DNA of 64,000 bases from Escherichia whittamii (GCF_014836715.1 NZ_JACSQI010000001.1:502167-566166), one strand, 5' to 3'. Counted from the first letter of the stretch, positions 27,918 through 41,749 are shown. A program made the numbers and translations. Notes: generated by a model from the letters alone, not told the origin.

Positions 27918-28874
27918 TTACGCCACCGTTAACTGTCCGGCGTAGAGAATGAAAAAGCGCAGCATCAACACTCCGACCAGGCTGGCTCCACACGCCGTCA
28001 ACACGGCAGGAATGCCGGAACTGCGATTCACCCACGGTTTGAGTAGCAGCGGTACAATCAGTCCCAGCCCGGCGACACCAAGCCAGAACCACCACGTCCA
28101 GAAACCGCCGCCCAATGCCGCCGCCAGTGCACGCACTTTACCGTCATCGCCCAGCGCGAGGCCGACGAAAAACGCCACCAGCAGGAAGATTTCGCCCCAT
28201 ACCACAGGGATTTCCATTCGGTGAACAAAGTGCGCTTCCGTGGAATGCGGATTACTACGCTGACGTATCGCCATAGCGATCAGCGCCACAGCCGCACCGG
28301 ACGAGATGCCGGAAAAGAGAAACAGCACCGGCAGGATCGGGTTATTGAGGAACGGATACGATTTCAGCGCCGACAGCAGAAAACCGGTATAAGCCCCCAG
28401 CAGCACCGCCAGCACCAGCATCAACGTTTCCAGTCCGCGATGAACGGGCGTCAGCAGGCTCAGAACTTTTTGAACGATCCCCAGCTTCGGCAACCAGCGT
28501 TGTTGCAGGGCAAGCAAATCGTGTTCAAAGATTTTCGCCAGCCACAGCACCAGCACCACCATGTAGAGCTGAAACAGCATCACCCCCATCGACATGACCG
28601 AGGTAAAACTGTAGTGAAACATCAGCTTCCAGAAGGTCCACGGCTTTGTCAGGTGGAAGACGAGGATCAGCAAACCGAGGATCACCGCCCCAGGCCCGAC
28701 AATCAGCGTGGTGCGCAGCAACGTGCTGTCTGCGCCGCCTGCCTGTGGATAGAAGCGACGCAGCAACACCGCCAGCGTCACCAGTCCGGCAGAAATACCA
28801 ACCAAAAACAAATAGATGGCAATCGGCCAGTCCCACACCAGCGATTCAAAATGAAATGCGGAAGCCTGCGTCAT
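27918..28874 (-). CDS. nrfD: Membrane quinol dehydrogenase subunit NrfD
   Basis: A 318-residue NrfD/PsrC-family protein with eight or nine hydrophobic helices. It oxidises menaquinol in the membrane and passes electrons to NrfC, then NrfB and NrfA. Typical features are the N-terminal WDWPIAIYLFLVGISAG segment and conserved charged residues between helices. It overlaps nrfC by 4 bp. Confidence 0.95.
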   Translation of the reverse strand: MTQASAFHFESLVWDWPIAIYLFLVGISAGLVTLAVLLRRFYPQAGGADSTLLRTTLIVGPGAVILGLLILVFHLTKPWTFWKLMFHYSFTSVMSMGVMLFQLYMVVLVLWLAKIFEHDLLALQQRWLPKLGIVQKVLSLLTPVHRGLETLMLVLAVLLGAYTGFLLSALKSYPFLNNPILPVLFLFSGISSGAAVALIAMAIRQRSNPHSTEAHFVHRMEIPVVWGEIFLLVAFFVGLALGDDGKVRALAAALGGGFWTWWFWLGVAGLGLIVPLLLKPWVNRSSGIPAVLTACGASLVGVLMLRFFILYAGQLTVA

Positions 28875-29542
28875 TGGCTCACCTCCCCGTATTTAAACGG
28901 TACACGGTACAGCTTCGGTTTGGTTCCCAGCGCCAGCTTGTAGCGGTAAGTGGGCTTCTGGCGCAGCAGTTGCGAAATCTCACTGTTGGGATCGTCCAGA
29001 TTGCCAAACGTCAGCGCCTTCGTCGGGCAAGCCTCAACGCACGCGGGTAGCTTACCGGCTTGCAAATTGGTCTTACGGCAGAAATCGCATTTGTCCGCCG
29101 TCTTCGTGACCGGATGGATAAAGCGCACGCGGTACGGACAGGCGGCGATGCAGTACTGACAACCGACGCAGAGATCCGGGTTAACATCGACAATCCCGCT
29201 GGCGGCATCGCGAAAAGACGCGCCCGTTGGGCAGACGTCAACGCACGGCGCATGGTCGCAGTGCTGACAAGACTTACGGAAGAAGCGATATTTCACATCA
29301 GGAAATTTGCCCTGCGGCTCGCTACGAATAATCGTCAGGCGCGACACACCTTCCGGCACCTTGTTCACTTCCCGACAAGCATCCATACAGGCGGTACAGC
29401 CGATGCATAACGACTCATCATGCACCATGCCGTAACGTACCCCATTGATATTCAACGTTTTCGCCACCACGCGCCCTGCGGTGCCGCTGACGGCTGCCAG
29501 CACGCCGACGCCGGTGAGAAACTGGCGACGTGACCAGGTCAT
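28871..29542 (-). CDS. nrfC: Tat-exported iron-sulfur protein NrfC
   Basis: A 223-residue ferredoxin-type protein with a twin-arginine signal (SRRQFLTG) and four [4Fe-4S] clusters. The Cys groups are visible as [35 protein letters not shown] and CDFC...CVEAC. It sits on the periplasmic side and links NrfD to the pentahaem NrfB. It overlaps nrfB and nrfD by 4 bp each. Confidence 0.95.
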   Translation of the reverse strand: MTWSRRQFLTGVGVLAAVSGTAGRVVAKTLNINGVRYGMVHDESLCIGCTACMDACREVNKVPEGVSRLTIIRSEPQGKFPDVKYRFFRKSCQHCDHAPCVDVCPTGASFRDAASGIVDVNPDLCVGCQYCIAACPYRVRFIHPVTKTADKCDFCRKTNLQAGKLPACVEACPTKALTFGNLDDPNSEISQLLRQKPTYRYKLALGTKPKLYRVPFKYGEVSQ

Positions 29543-30105
29543 GGCTGCTCCTTAAGCAACGGAACAGACGCCGGGTTAAAGTTCGGATTGGTGCGTTGAT
29601 CGCTGTGGCAGTCGACGCAAATCTTAATCCGTCCTTTGTCACTTAACGTCTGCATCGTATCTTGCTGTGGATGCAGAGAATGGCAACTGGCGCACGCCAC
29701 CTTGGTCACGTGGACATCGTGCGGCCAGAACGCTTTTTGCAACTGTTCCGGCAGATGGCAGGACATACAAACGCTGTTCTGCTCACCAACGTTGTACATC
29801 GGCTCGTTAAAGCGCATCACATCTTTCACCCCTTCGCGGTGTTGCGGTGACGGCTGGCCGTGACAGTTGGTACAGGTGACCGGCAGTTTGTTATTCGGGT
29901 TGATAACAGAAGCATGTTTGCCATGCATACCTTCGGTGTCTGGCTTATGACAGTCCAGACAGGCGGCATCCGGGTTACGCTGCTGGGTAACCTCGTAGCG
30001 ATCATCAGATGCCTGCGCCGCAGGGGTAGCGGTAATTCCGTTCAGGCTCCACAACAGGCCCGACGCCAGCACCCCGGCAGTTAATAACGAACGTAATACG
30101 CTCAT
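29539..30105 (-). CDS. nrfB: Pentahaem cytochrome c NrfB
   Basis: A 188-residue periplasmic cytochrome with a signal peptide and exactly five CxxCH motifs (CLDCH, CTNCH, CMSCH, CASCH, CVDCH). It is the direct electron donor to NrfA. ATG 30105 (MSVLRSLL) has GGAG five bases upstream and is preferred; an in-frame GTG two codons earlier lies within that site. Confidence 0.95.
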   Translation of the reverse strand: MSVLRSLLTAGVLASGLLWSLNGITATPAAQASDDRYEVTQQRNPDAACLDCHKPDTEGMHGKHASVINPNNKLPVTCTNCHGQPSPQHREGVKDVMRFNEPMYNVGEQNSVCMSCHLPEQLQKAFWPHDVHVTKVACASCHSLHPQQDTMQTLSDKGRIKICVDCHSDQRTNPNFNPASVPLLKEQP

Positions 30106-30150
30106 ATTCACTCCATTGTGTTTTCCGCCCCTTGCGAGGCGGAACGGGGG

Positions 30151-31980
<1,830 letters not shown>

Positions 31981-33939
31981 ATGAGTCAAATACACAAACA
32001 CACCATTCCGGCCAACATCGCAGACCATTGCCTGATAAACCCTCAGCAGTACGAAGCGATGTACCAACAATCAATTAACGCACCTGATACCTTTTGGGGC
32101 GAACAGGGAAAAATTCTCGACTGGATCAAACCGTATCAGAAGGTGAAAAACACCTCCTTTGCCCCGGGTAATGTCTCGATTAAATGGTACGAGGACGGCA
32201 CGCTGAATCTGGCGGCCAACTGCCTCGACCGCCATCTGCAAGAAAACGGTGATCGTACCGCCATCATCTGGGAAGGCGATGACGCCAGCCAGAGCAAACA
32301 TATCAGCTATAAAGAGCTGCACCGCGACGTATGCCGCTTCGCCAATACCCTGCTCGAGCTGGGCATTAAAAAAGGCGACGTGGTGGCAATTTATATGCCG
32401 ATGGTGCCAGAAGCTGCGGTTGCGATGCTGGCTTGTGCGCGCATTGGCGCAGTGCACTCAGTGATTTTCGGCGGCTTCTCACCGGAAGCGGTTGCCGGGC
32501 GCATTATCGATTCCAGCTCACGACTGGTGATCACGTCCGATGAAGGCGTGCGGGCCGGACGCAGCATCCCGCTGAAGAAAAACGTGGATGATGCGCTGAA
32601 AAACCCGCATGTCACCAGTGTTGAGCACGTCGTGGTACTGAAGCGTACTGGCGGAAAAATTGACTGGCAGGAAGGGCGCGACCTGTGGTGGCACGACCTG
32701 ATTGAGCAAGCGAGCGATCAGCACCAGCCGGAAGAGGTAAACGCCGAAGATCCGCTGTTTATTCTCTACACATCCGGTTCTACCGGAAAGCCGAAAGGCG
32801 TGCTGCACACTACCGGTGGTTATCTGGTGTACGCGGCGCTGACCTTTAAATATGTCTTTGATTATCATCCGGGCGATATCTACTGGTGCACCGCCGATGT
32901 GGGCTGGGTGACCGGACACAGTTACTTGCTGTATGGCCCGCTGGCCTGCGGCGCGACCACGTTGATGTTTGAAGGCGTGCCCAACTGGCCGACGCCTGCC
33001 CGTATGGCGCAGGTGGTGGACAAGCATCAGGTCAATATTCTCTATACCGCGCCCACGGCGATTCGCGCGCTGATGGCAGAAGGCGATAAAGCGATTGAAG
33101 GCACCGACCGTTCGTCGCTGCGCATTCTCGGTTCCGTGGGCGAGCCAATTAACCCGGAAGCGTGGGAGTGGTACTGGAAGAAGATCGGCAACGAGAAATG
33201 CCCAGTGGTTGATACCTGGTGGCAGACCGAAACTGGCGGTTTCATGATTACACCGCTGCCTGGGGCGACCGAACTGAAAGCCGGTTCTGCGACGCGTCCG
33301 TTCTTCGGCGTGCAACCGGCGCTGGTGGATAACGAAGGCAATTCGCTGGAAGGGGCCACTGAAGGCAGTCTGGTAATCACTGACTCCTGGCCGGGTCAGG
33401 CACGTACGCTGTTTGGCGATCACGAGCGTTTTGAACAGACTTACTTCTCCACCTTCAAAAATATGTATTTCAGCGGCGACGGCGCGCGTCGAGATGAAGA
33501 TGGCTATTACTGGATCACCGGGCGTGTGGACGACGTGCTGAACGTCTCCGGTCACCGTCTGGGGACGGCGGAGATTGAGTCAGCACTGGTAGCGCATCCG
33601 AAGATTGCCGAAGCCGCCGTGGTGGGTATTCCGCACAATATTAAAGGCCAGGCGATCTACGCCTACGTCACGCTTAATCACGGGGAGGAACCATCACCAG
33701 AACTGTACGCAGAAGTCCGCAACTGGGTGCGTAAAGAGATTGGCCCGCTGGCGACGCCAGACGTGCTGCACTGGACCGACTCCCTGCCTAAAACCCGTTC
33801 CGGCAAAATTATGCGCCGTATTTTGCGCAAAATTGCGGCGGGCGATACCAGCAACCTGGGCGATACCTCGACGCTTGCCGATCCTGGCGTGGTCGAGAAG
33901 CTGCTTGAAGAGAAGCAGGCTATCGCAATGCCATCGTAA
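31981..33939 (+). CDS. acs: Acetyl-CoA synthetase (AMP-forming)
   Basis: A 652-residue ANL-superfamily enzyme making acetyl-CoA from acetate, ATP and CoA via acetyl-AMP, the high-affinity acetate route. The AMP-binding P-loop [11 protein letters not shown] is at about residue 263, WWQTETGG later, and the regulatory Lys609 in [11 protein letters not shown] is present, so acetylation control is possible. It is followed by yjcH and actP in one operon, with a REP element in the first gap. Confidence 0.97.
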   Translation: MSQIHKHTIPANIADHCLINPQQYEAMYQQSINAPDTFWGEQGKILDWIKPYQKVKNTSFAPGNVSIKWYEDGTLNLAANCLDRHLQENGDRTAIIWEGDDASQSKHISYKELHRDVCRFANTLLELGIKKGDVVAIYMPMVPEAAVAMLACARIGAVHSVIFGGFSPEAVAGRIIDSSSRLVITSDEGVRAGRSIPLKKNVDDALKNPHVTSVEHVVVLKRTGGKIDWQEGRDLWWHDLIEQASDQHQPEEVNAEDPLFILYTSGSTGKPKGVLHTTGGYLVYAALTFKYVFDYHPGDIYWCTADVGWVTGHSYLLYGPLACGATTLMFEGVPNWPTPARMAQVVDKHQVNILYTAPTAIRALMAEGDKAIEGTDRSSLRILGSVGEPINPEAWEWYWKKIGNEKCPVVDTWWQTETGGFMITPLPGATELKAGSATRPFFGVQPALVDNEGNSLEGATEGSLVITDSWPGQARTLFGDHERFEQTYFSTFKNMYFSGDGARRDEDGYYWITGRVDDVLNVSGHRLGTAEIESALVAHPKIAEAAVVGIPHNIKGQAIYAYVTLNHGEEPSPELYAEVRNWVRKEIGPLATPDVLHWTDSLPKTRSGKIMRRILRKIAAGDTSNLGDTSTLADPGVVEKLLEEKQAIAMPS

Positions 33940-33947
33940 CTCTCAAT

Positions 33948-33986
33948 TGCCGGATGCAGCGTAAACGCCTTATCCGGCCTACGTTC
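33948..33986. repeat. REP element between acs and yjcH
   Basis: A single REP unit: TTGCCGGATGCAGCGTAAAC followed by GCCTTATCCGGCCTAC. It sits 10 bp after the acs stop and may stabilise the acs message relative to yjcH-actP. Confidence 0.88.
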
Positions 33987-34070
33987 GGCAAGGGTTACCC
34001 AAGCGTTAACCTTCTCCCAAACGGGAGCTGGAATTAAAACAATCCCTACATTACCTCTGGAGAATCTGTG

Positions 34071-36031
<1,961 letters not shown>

Positions 36032-36040
36032 TCTCTACCC

Positions 36041-36069
36041 TTCCCCGGTCGCCTGATCGGGGAATTTCT
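36041..36069 (+). terminator. acs-yjcH-actP terminator
   Basis: TTCCCCG/CGGGGAA stem of 7 bp, extended inward by G-T pairs, followed by TTTCTT, 9 bp after the actP stop. It may also stop leftward transcription out of the lrgB-like gene. Confidence 0.75.
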
Positions 36070-36759
36070 TCAGAACATCATCCAGGCCACCAGCGGCGAA
36101 ACCAGTACCATCAATATGCCAGAAAGCATCATGACCAGACTGGCAACCACGCCCTCTTGTTGACCCAGTTCATACGACCGCGCAGTCCCGGCGCCATGAG
36201 ACGCCGCGCCAAATCCGGCGCCTTTCGCCATCCCTTCGCGAATAGAGAGACGTAAAAACAGCACGTCGCCAATCGCCATACCAAACACGCCGGTGACCAC
36301 CACAAACAGCGCCACCAGATCGGGCTGTCCGCCGAGCGACTGGCTCGCTGCCAGAGCAAATGGCGTAGTGACCGAACGCACCGCCAGGCTACGCTGGATT
36401 TCATCCGGCAGGGTAAATAATCGTGCCAGCCATACCGAGCTGGTCACGGCCACCACCGTTGCCGTCAGTACGCCCGCCGTCAGCGACATCCAGTGACGTT
36501 TAATGATCGCCCGATTGTCATACACCGGCACCGCAAAAGCGATGGTTGCCGGGCCTAATAACCATAGTAGCCAGTGCGCTTCGCCAATATAGTTTTGCCA
36601 GGAAATATTGCCAAAAACCAGCAGCATAACCAGTAGCGCAGGCGTCAGCACCAGAGGCATCAACGGCAGTTTACGAAAGCGGCGATAAAGGCGTTTGTTT
36701 AGAAAATAGATAACCAGCGTAATCGCCAGGCAGAGCATACTTAGCTGAAAATTAGTCAC
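36070..36759 (-). CDS. CidB/LrgB-family membrane protein
   Basis: A 229-residue polytopic inner membrane protein of the LrgB/CidB/YohK family. The family signatures RSVTTPFA (about residue 128) and GAASHGAGTARSYE (about residue 183) are present among six or seven hydrophobic segments. Relatives act with CidA/LrgA, described as holin/antiholin-like in Staphylococcus aureus and as pyruvate transporters in Bacillus. It starts with GTG inside the end of its partner (GTGACTAA, 8-bp overlap). As I recall, K-12 has yjcF at this position. The close relatives known in K-12 are YohJ/YohK, elsewhere on the chromosome. Confidence 0.88.
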   Translation of the reverse strand: MTNFQLSMLCLAITLVIYFLNKRLYRRFRKLPLMPLVLTPALLVMLLVFGNISWQNYIGEAHWLLWLLGPATIAFAVPVYDNRAIIKRHWMSLTAGVLTATVVAVTSSVWLARLFTLPDEIQRSLAVRSVTTPFALAASQSLGGQPDLVALFVVVTGVFGMAIGDVLFLRLSIREGMAKGAGFGAASHGAGTARSYELGQQEGVVASLVMMLSGILMVLVSPLVAWMMF

Positions 36760-37162
36760 GGTTTAACCTGCGCATTTCATAGCGATAGACTTTTTCCACT
36801 ACCCAGGCGGTCGTGCCCAGTACCATCACCGTGCTCAACGCGATCACCGCAAAAATACGCCAACCATCCACCAGTAACAGTTGTGCATAGTTCACCACCG
36901 CCACCACGGCAGGAACAAAAAACAGCAGCATTTCGGCCAGTAGCCAGCGCGCCCCGGCACGTACCCATTGCAGCGGAATAATGCGGCAAACAATCAGCGC
37001 CAGCATCAGGATCATCCCCACCAGGTTGGCGGGCAGCGGCAAATGCAGCCAGGAGACGAGATATTGCGCAAAAATAAATAAACCTGCATACAGCACAACC
37101 TGGACAAATACCTGGATAGATTGCACAACGGCAGGGGTAATGCGGCGAAGCGCCACGGACAT
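36752..37162 (-). CDS. CidA/LrgA-family membrane protein
   Basis: A 136-residue protein with four hydrophobic segments and the family hallmarks: PLPANLVGMILM after the first helix and EMLLFFVPAVVAVVNY in the middle, with a charged C-terminal tail. It is the small partner of the CidB/LrgB protein encoded downstream. The ribosome binding site before ATG 37162 is weak (CAGGAT, far upstream). It is divergent from the LysR gene, which is typical of the CidR-cidAB arrangement. Confidence 0.88.
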   Translation of the reverse strand: MSVALRRITPAVVQSIQVFVQVVLYAGLFIFAQYLVSWLHLPLPANLVGMILMLALIVCRIIPLQWVRAGARWLLAEMLLFFVPAVVAVVNYAQLLLVDGWRIFAVIALSTVMVLGTTAWVVEKVYRYEMRRLNRD

Positions 37163-37223
37163 GAGGGGATATCCTGAAAATAAAACAGAACGTTAAGTAT
37201 AGAGAGCCCCATGCCGCTACTGA

Positions 37224-37240
37224 AATGAATTAAAATCATT
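37224..37240. promoter_or_regulatory. Candidate LysR operator
   Basis: AATGA-ATTAAAA-TCATT is a 5-bp-arm inverted repeat containing a T-N11-A core, the LysR-type operator form. It lies in the 103-bp gap between the divergent lrgA-like and lysR genes, 26 bp before the regulator start. Assignment is by pattern and position only. Confidence 0.5.
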
Positions 37241-37265
37241 GCAGGTATAGTCAAAGGGAATAGTT

Positions 37266-38150
37266 ATGGATATCAGAACGCTGCGTTATTTTGTCGAAGT
37301 GGTGCGCCAGCAAAGCTTCACCCGCGCAGCGGAGAAGTTGTTTGTGACCCAGCCAACTATCAGCAAGATGCTGAAGAATCTCGAAGATGAGCTGAACTGT
37401 ATATTGTTGATCCGCGATGGTCGTCGGCTGCTTCTCACTGATACTGGTCACGTCGTGTTTGAGCGCGGGCTGGCTATACTGGCTGAGTTTCGGCAACTGG
37501 AGGCTGAACTTGGCGATATCAATCAGCTTAAAACCGGCGTTTTGCGGCTGGGGATCCCGCCGATGGTTGGCATGTTAATGGCCGGGCCGATTGGCCTGTT
37601 TCGCCAGCGTTACCCCGGCGTCGAGCTGAAGATTTCGGAATTTGGCGGGCTGACCGTGCAGCAGGCGGTAATGAACGGCGAACTGGATATGGCTCTGACC
37701 GCCCTACCGGTAGAAGAAAGCGGCCTGACAACGTTATCGCTGTTTAGTCATCCGCTTTGTGTGCTGGCGCCGCGTTCAGGTAAATGGCTTGAGCGTGATG
37801 CCGTCTCACCGGAGACACTGGCGGAACATCCTCTACTTATCTATAACGAAGATTTTGCCTTAAGTAAGCAATTGATGGCGTTATTCGATGAACATGGCGT
37901 TAAACCGAGGATTGCGGTTCGCAGCGGGCAATGGGATTTCCTCGCCGCGATGGTTCAGGCAGGTGTCGGTATAGCCATTTTGCCGGAACCCATTTGCCAG
38001 CGATTAGATAAAAACACCTTAAAATGGCTGCCGCTGGAAAGCGAACTAAGCTGGAAATTAGGAATGATTTGGCGTGAGGGCGTTTACCTTTCCCACTGTG
38101 CTCAGGCGTGGCTGACCTGTTGTGAAGGTTACTGGTTAACGCCAGAGTAA
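37266..38150 (+). CDS. LysR-type regulator of the cidAB/lrgAB-like pair
   Basis: A 294-residue LysR-type transcriptional regulator. The N-terminal winged helix-turn-helix (about residues 1-60) begins MDIRTLRYFVEVVRQQSFTR and includes RAAEKLFVTQPTISKMLKNL. The effector domain (about 90-290) has the usual two-lobe pattern. AAGGGA precedes the ATG. By position it should control the divergent membrane pair; CidR of S. aureus, the same type, is activated under acetate-producing conditions. Whether this protein senses acetate, pyruvate or something else is unknown. Confidence 0.88.
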   Translation: MDIRTLRYFVEVVRQQSFTRAAEKLFVTQPTISKMLKNLEDELNCILLIRDGRRLLLTDTGHVVFERGLAILAEFRQLEAELGDINQLKTGVLRLGIPPMVGMLMAGPIGLFRQRYPGVELKISEFGGLTVQQAVMNGELDMALTALPVEESGLTTLSLFSHPLCVLAPRSGKWLERDAVSPETLAEHPLLIYNEDFALSKQLMALFDEHGVKPRIAVRSGQWDFLAAMVQAGVGIAILPEPICQRLDKNTLKWLPLESELSWKLGMIWREGVYLSHCAQAWLTCCEGYWLTPE

Positions 38151-38154
38151 GACG

Positions 38155-38178
38155 GGTTGGCGGGCTCGCCCGCCAACC
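38155..38178. terminator. Terminator between lysR and yjcE
   Basis: An 11-bp perfect inverted repeat (GGTTGGCGGGC / GCCCGCCAACC) between convergent genes. T runs are weak on both sides, so it may act as a partial bidirectional stop. Confidence 0.65.
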
Positions 38179-38185
38179 ATGCAGG

Positions 38186-39835
38186 TTATTGATTTTCTTC
38201 AATCAACAACGCTTCCAACAAATCGAGATCGTGCAGTAATTTTTGCAGCGTTTCGTTGCTGATCTCCCGCGTGGCGCGCAGGTGATAAAGTTCCGCACGT
38301 TCAGAACGCAGTGCCGCCAGACGGAAGCGACGTTCCAGGTTCTCTTCCTGCACCGAACTTTCAACGTCATTACGTCCATCGGCGCGACGACGCAAGTTAC
38401 CAATGACGCGAGAGCTGACTTCGGTAAGCAACTGGTTGTCGATATTCTCTTCAGCGTCTGCCGCCAGTCGTTCTTCCATTTTCTGGATCGCCACAATCGC
38501 CACTTCTGCCGTTGCCGCGCGCGCAATGCGTTCCTCTTTCAACTGCTGCGAATGGTCTGCAACTTCAATGTGTTGTAGCAGAACAGGCAGCATCACCACG
38601 CCAACAAACAGCGAGAAAAGAATGACGCCAGCCGCCAGGAACACCAGCTCATAACGTGCCGGGAAGACGTTACCATCCGGCAACAGCAGCGGAATAGAGA
38701 GCACACCGGCCAGGGTGATGGCACCGCGAACTCCGGCAAAAGACGCGATAAGAATTTCTCGTGTGGTCCACGAACCAAACTCCATCGGTTTCTTCTTCAG
38801 GAAGCGGTTACTGAATTTTTTCATCGTCCACAGCCAGCCGAAACGGACCAGCATGAGCGCGGCGTAAATCAAGATGATGTCGGTAAATAGCATCCAGATT
38901 TCGACGTTCGGGTCGATCTCTGCCGCCATCAGCGACGTCTCCAGAATACCCGGTAGTTGCAGGCCCAACAGCAAGAACACCATGCCGTTAAAGACAAACT
39001 CCAGCATCGCCCAGGTGCTGTTCGCACGCAGACGCATCGCCAGCGGCGCACGGCGCATCACGCCTGAACGGGTGATAGTCATCCCGGCAGCAACCGCCGC
39101 AAGGATACCGGAAACGCCAATATGTTCGGCAATCAGATAAGAGGCGAACGGCAGCAGGAACAGCAGTACGATCTGTGTCGCAGGTTCATCGCCGCCCCAG
39201 CGGCTCAGGAAGCGCAGCGAGCGACCATACAGCCAGCTCACTACAAACCCCGCGAGAATACCGCCGATCGCGACTTTCATAAATTCGACCGTCGCACCAC
39301 CAACAGTGAAGATCATGGTCCCCATCGCAACTGCCACGGCAAACTTCAGCGACACCAGGCCGGAGGCGTCATTCATCAACGCTTCGCCCTGCAAAATGCC
39401 CATGATTTTTTTCGGTATTCGCCCTTCACCGACAATCCCGGAAAGCGCCACGGCATCGGTCGGAGAGAGCACCGCCGCCAGCGCAAAGGCCGGAATTAGC
39501 GGAATGCCTGGCACCACCCAGTAAATGAGGAAGCCAATGCCGACTACGGTGACGACCACCAGCGCCAGCGCAAGACCGAAGATCTCTCGGCCATGTTCGA
39601 GAAATTCGCGGGTCGGCGTTTTCCAGCCATCAGCAAACAGCAGCGGCGGGATAAACAAAACTAAAAAGAGTTCAGGATCAAACTCCACATGCAAACCAAA
39701 CGTCGGCCACGCCAGTAGCGCACCAATGGCGATTTGCATAAGCGGAAGCGGGATCTGAAAGGGCATGACACGAGTGACCACCCCGGACAGCGAAACCACG
39801 AGGGTCATTATCAGTATGGTAAAGAAGATTTCCAT
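38186..39835 (-). CDS. yjcE: Putative Na+/H+ antiporter YjcE
   Basis: A 549-residue CPA1-family cation/proton antiporter: about 11-12 membrane helices up to residue 420, with LSPTDAVALSGIVGE and GEALMNDASGLVSLK as the family's ion-site motifs, then a helical cytosolic tail rich in Glu and Arg. Its physiological ion is not established in E. coli. The start at 39835 (MEIFFTILIMTLVVSLSG) is standard. Confidence 0.93.
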   Translation of the reverse strand: MEIFFTILIMTLVVSLSGVVTRVMPFQIPLPLMQIAIGALLAWPTFGLHVEFDPELFLVLFIPPLLFADGWKTPTREFLEHGREIFGLALALVVVTVVGIGFLIYWVVPGIPLIPAFALAAVLSPTDAVALSGIVGEGRIPKKIMGILQGEALMNDASGLVSLKFAVAVAMGTMIFTVGGATVEFMKVAIGGILAGFVVSWLYGRSLRFLSRWGGDEPATQIVLLFLLPFASYLIAEHIGVSGILAAVAAGMTITRSGVMRRAPLAMRLRANSTWAMLEFVFNGMVFLLLGLQLPGILETSLMAAEIDPNVEIWMLFTDIILIYAALMLVRFGWLWTMKKFSNRFLKKKPMEFGSWTTREILIASFAGVRGAITLAGVLSIPLLLPDGNVFPARYELVFLAAGVILFSLFVGVVMLPVLLQHIEVADHSQQLKEERIARAATAEVAIVAIQKMEERLAADAEENIDNQLLTEVSSRVIGNLRRRADGRNDVESSVQEENLERRFRLAALRSERAELYHLRATREISNETLQKLLHDLDLLEALLIEENQ

Positions 39836-39940
39836 GCGTTCCCTGTTTGCAATGTTTTTTATGATTTGAGAAAGGCGTTATGCCCAGACTCTCAGTATTT
39901 TCAGAATATCGCAAAAGCTCACACAATGTACGGAGAAAAT

Positions 39941-39970
39941 AAAAACGGGCAGCCATTGCCGCCCGTTTTC
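39941..39970 (-). terminator. ghxP terminator
   Basis: AAAACGGGC/GCCCGTTTT arms of 9 bp with a 10-base inner part that can also pair (GGC/GCC), followed on the minus strand by a T run. It begins 17 bp after the ghxP stop. Confidence 0.85.
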
Positions 39971-39986
39971 AGAATCTTATTAAAGC

Positions 39987-41336
39987 TTAGATAGCCCAGC
40001 CACCCGCGTAGAAGGTGACCAGCGCCACGGCGATAACGACCGTACCAATATTCAGTTTACGCCATTCGCCAGAAACCAGACGACCAATCACAAGGGTCGC
40101 GAAGCCGATCATGATGCCAGTTACGATGTTACAGGTCAGCACGATGAATACCGCCGTCACCAGCCCCGCCATCGCATCGACGAAATCAGCAAAGTCGATT
40201 TTCGCCACGTTGCTCAACATCAGCAGGCCAACGTACATCAGCGCCGGAGCCGTTGCGTAACCAGGAACAAGGTAAGAGAGCGGAGAGAGGAACAGAATCA
40301 GCAGGAACAATACGCCAACGGTGATAGCCGTCAGACCAGTTTTACCGCCCGCCGCCGTACCCGCCGCAGATTCGATGTATACCGCTGCCGGAGCCGCGCC
40401 CACCAGGCCTGAGAAAACGCTGCTCAGGGAGTCGGTGGTCAGCGCTTTGCCGCCATCAATGATCTGCCCGTCTTTATCCAGCAGGTTCGCCTGACCGGCG
40501 ACTGCACGGATGGTTCCGGTCGCGTCGAAAACAGCAGTCATCACCAGCGCCAGTACGCTCGGCAGTACCACCGGATTCAGCGCGCCCATAATGTCCAGGC
40601 TACCAATTAGCGAATTACCATTTTCATCGCTCAGTGACGGCATGGCGAAAACGCCAGAGAAGTGGACATTAGGATCGAAGAGCAGGCCCACAATCGAGAT
40701 ACCGATAATAGTCAGCAGAATGCCGCCCGGCACTTTCAGTTTTTCCAGACCGATAATCACCGCCAGACCTACCAGCGACATAATGACCGGGAAGGTTGCG
40801 AAATCCCCCAGCGCAACCGGCAGACCATCAAGCGGGTTTTTAATGACCAGGCCAACACCATTAGCTGCAATCAGCAGCAGGAACAGGCCGATACCAATCC
40901 CCGTACCGTGCGCCACACCGTGCGGCAAGTTGCGCAAAATCCAGCTACGGATACCCGTTGCAGAAATGACTGTAAACAGCACCCCCATCAGGAACACGGC
41001 GCCCAGCGCGACCGGAACGCTAATATGCTGCCCCAGCACCAGGCTGAATGCAGTAAACGCCGTCAGGGAGATGGCGCAACCGATAGCCAACGGCAGATTG
41101 GCCCACAGCCCCATCGCGATAGAACCAATCCCGGCAACCAGACAGGTCGCAACAAAAACTGCCGCTGGCGGGAAGCCCGCTTTACCCAACATGCCCGGAA
41201 CGACGATTACCGAGTAGACCATCGCCAGAAACGTTGTTAACCCGGCAACCACTTCCTGACGGACAGTGCTTCCACGTTGTGAAATTTTAAACCAGGCGTC
41301 GAGTGAACCGCCGGTACGCGCTGATGGCGTAGACAT
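39987..41336 (-). CDS. ghxP: Guanine/hypoxanthine permease GhxP (YjcD)
   Basis: A 449-residue NCS2/AzgA-like purine permease with about 12-14 helices; E. coli GhxP imports guanine and hypoxanthine with protons. The conserved substrate-site region with [11 protein letters not shown] and the later [14 protein letters not shown] are present. ATG 41336 ([10 protein letters not shown]) gives the known length; three codons upstream are in frame but unlikely. Three PurR-like boxes lie upstream. Confidence 0.95.
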   Translation of the reverse strand: MSTPSARTGGSLDAWFKISQRGSTVRQEVVAGLTTFLAMVYSVIVVPGMLGKAGFPPAAVFVATCLVAGIGSIAMGLWANLPLAIGCAISLTAFTAFSLVLGQHISVPVALGAVFLMGVLFTVISATGIRSWILRNLPHGVAHGTGIGIGLFLLLIAANGVGLVIKNPLDGLPVALGDFATFPVIMSLVGLAVIIGLEKLKVPGGILLTIIGISIVGLLFDPNVHFSGVFAMPSLSDENGNSLIGSLDIMGALNPVVLPSVLALVMTAVFDATGTIRAVAGQANLLDKDGQIIDGGKALTTDSLSSVFSGLVGAAPAAVYIESAAGTAAGGKTGLTAITVGVLFLLILFLSPLSYLVPGYATAPALMYVGLLMLSNVAKIDFADFVDAMAGLVTAVFIVLTCNIVTGIMIGFATLVIGRLVSGEWRKLNIGTVVIAVALVTFYAGGWAI

Positions 41337-41449
41337 AGAAAACATCCCCTGAGAGTTTATTTTTCGTCAAGATGCGTGGCGGACAATCCCCTGCCAGCGA
41401 AACGTTATCTTCCTGCTCCAGGTTTGCGACAATTTGGGGCGTCGCAAAA

Positions 41450-41608
41450 AAGCAAACGTTTAGCTCCGCGCATACAAAACGGGTGGTAAAAAAAAGCAAA
41501 CGATTATCCGGCGATCATAGCGGCTTTTTCAACCGAAGTTTGCTGCTTTTTTCCCTTTTCTTGTATTGCCGATGAAAAACCAGGCAATTGATGCGCAAAC
41601 GTTATCGT
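41450..41608 (-). promoter_or_regulatory. Cluster of three PurR-like boxes upstream of ghxP
   Basis: Three matches to the PurR operator centred on CAAACG: AAGCAAACGTTTAGCT (41450-41465), AAGCAAACGATTATCC (41494-41509) and GCGCAAACGTTATCGT (41593-41608). PurR repression of this gene in E. coli is known; the first box is the best match. Spacings between centres are 44 and 99 bp. Confidence 0.75.
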
Positions 41609-41749
41609 CGATGCGCAAGATTGCAGCGTTATCGAGCCGTATACCGTTCAGGATTGCGATAAAAAATCGTCTGAGATGACAAAAATATTGCGGCTAAAAA
41701 GTGTACTTTTACACTGGCGAAGAAACGCCGGTAACATACAATTAAAGCA

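Noticed and set aside
32518-33555. 345-codon minus-strand frame within acs
   Set aside because: A shadow of the high-GC third positions of acs; no start context and no family resemblance.
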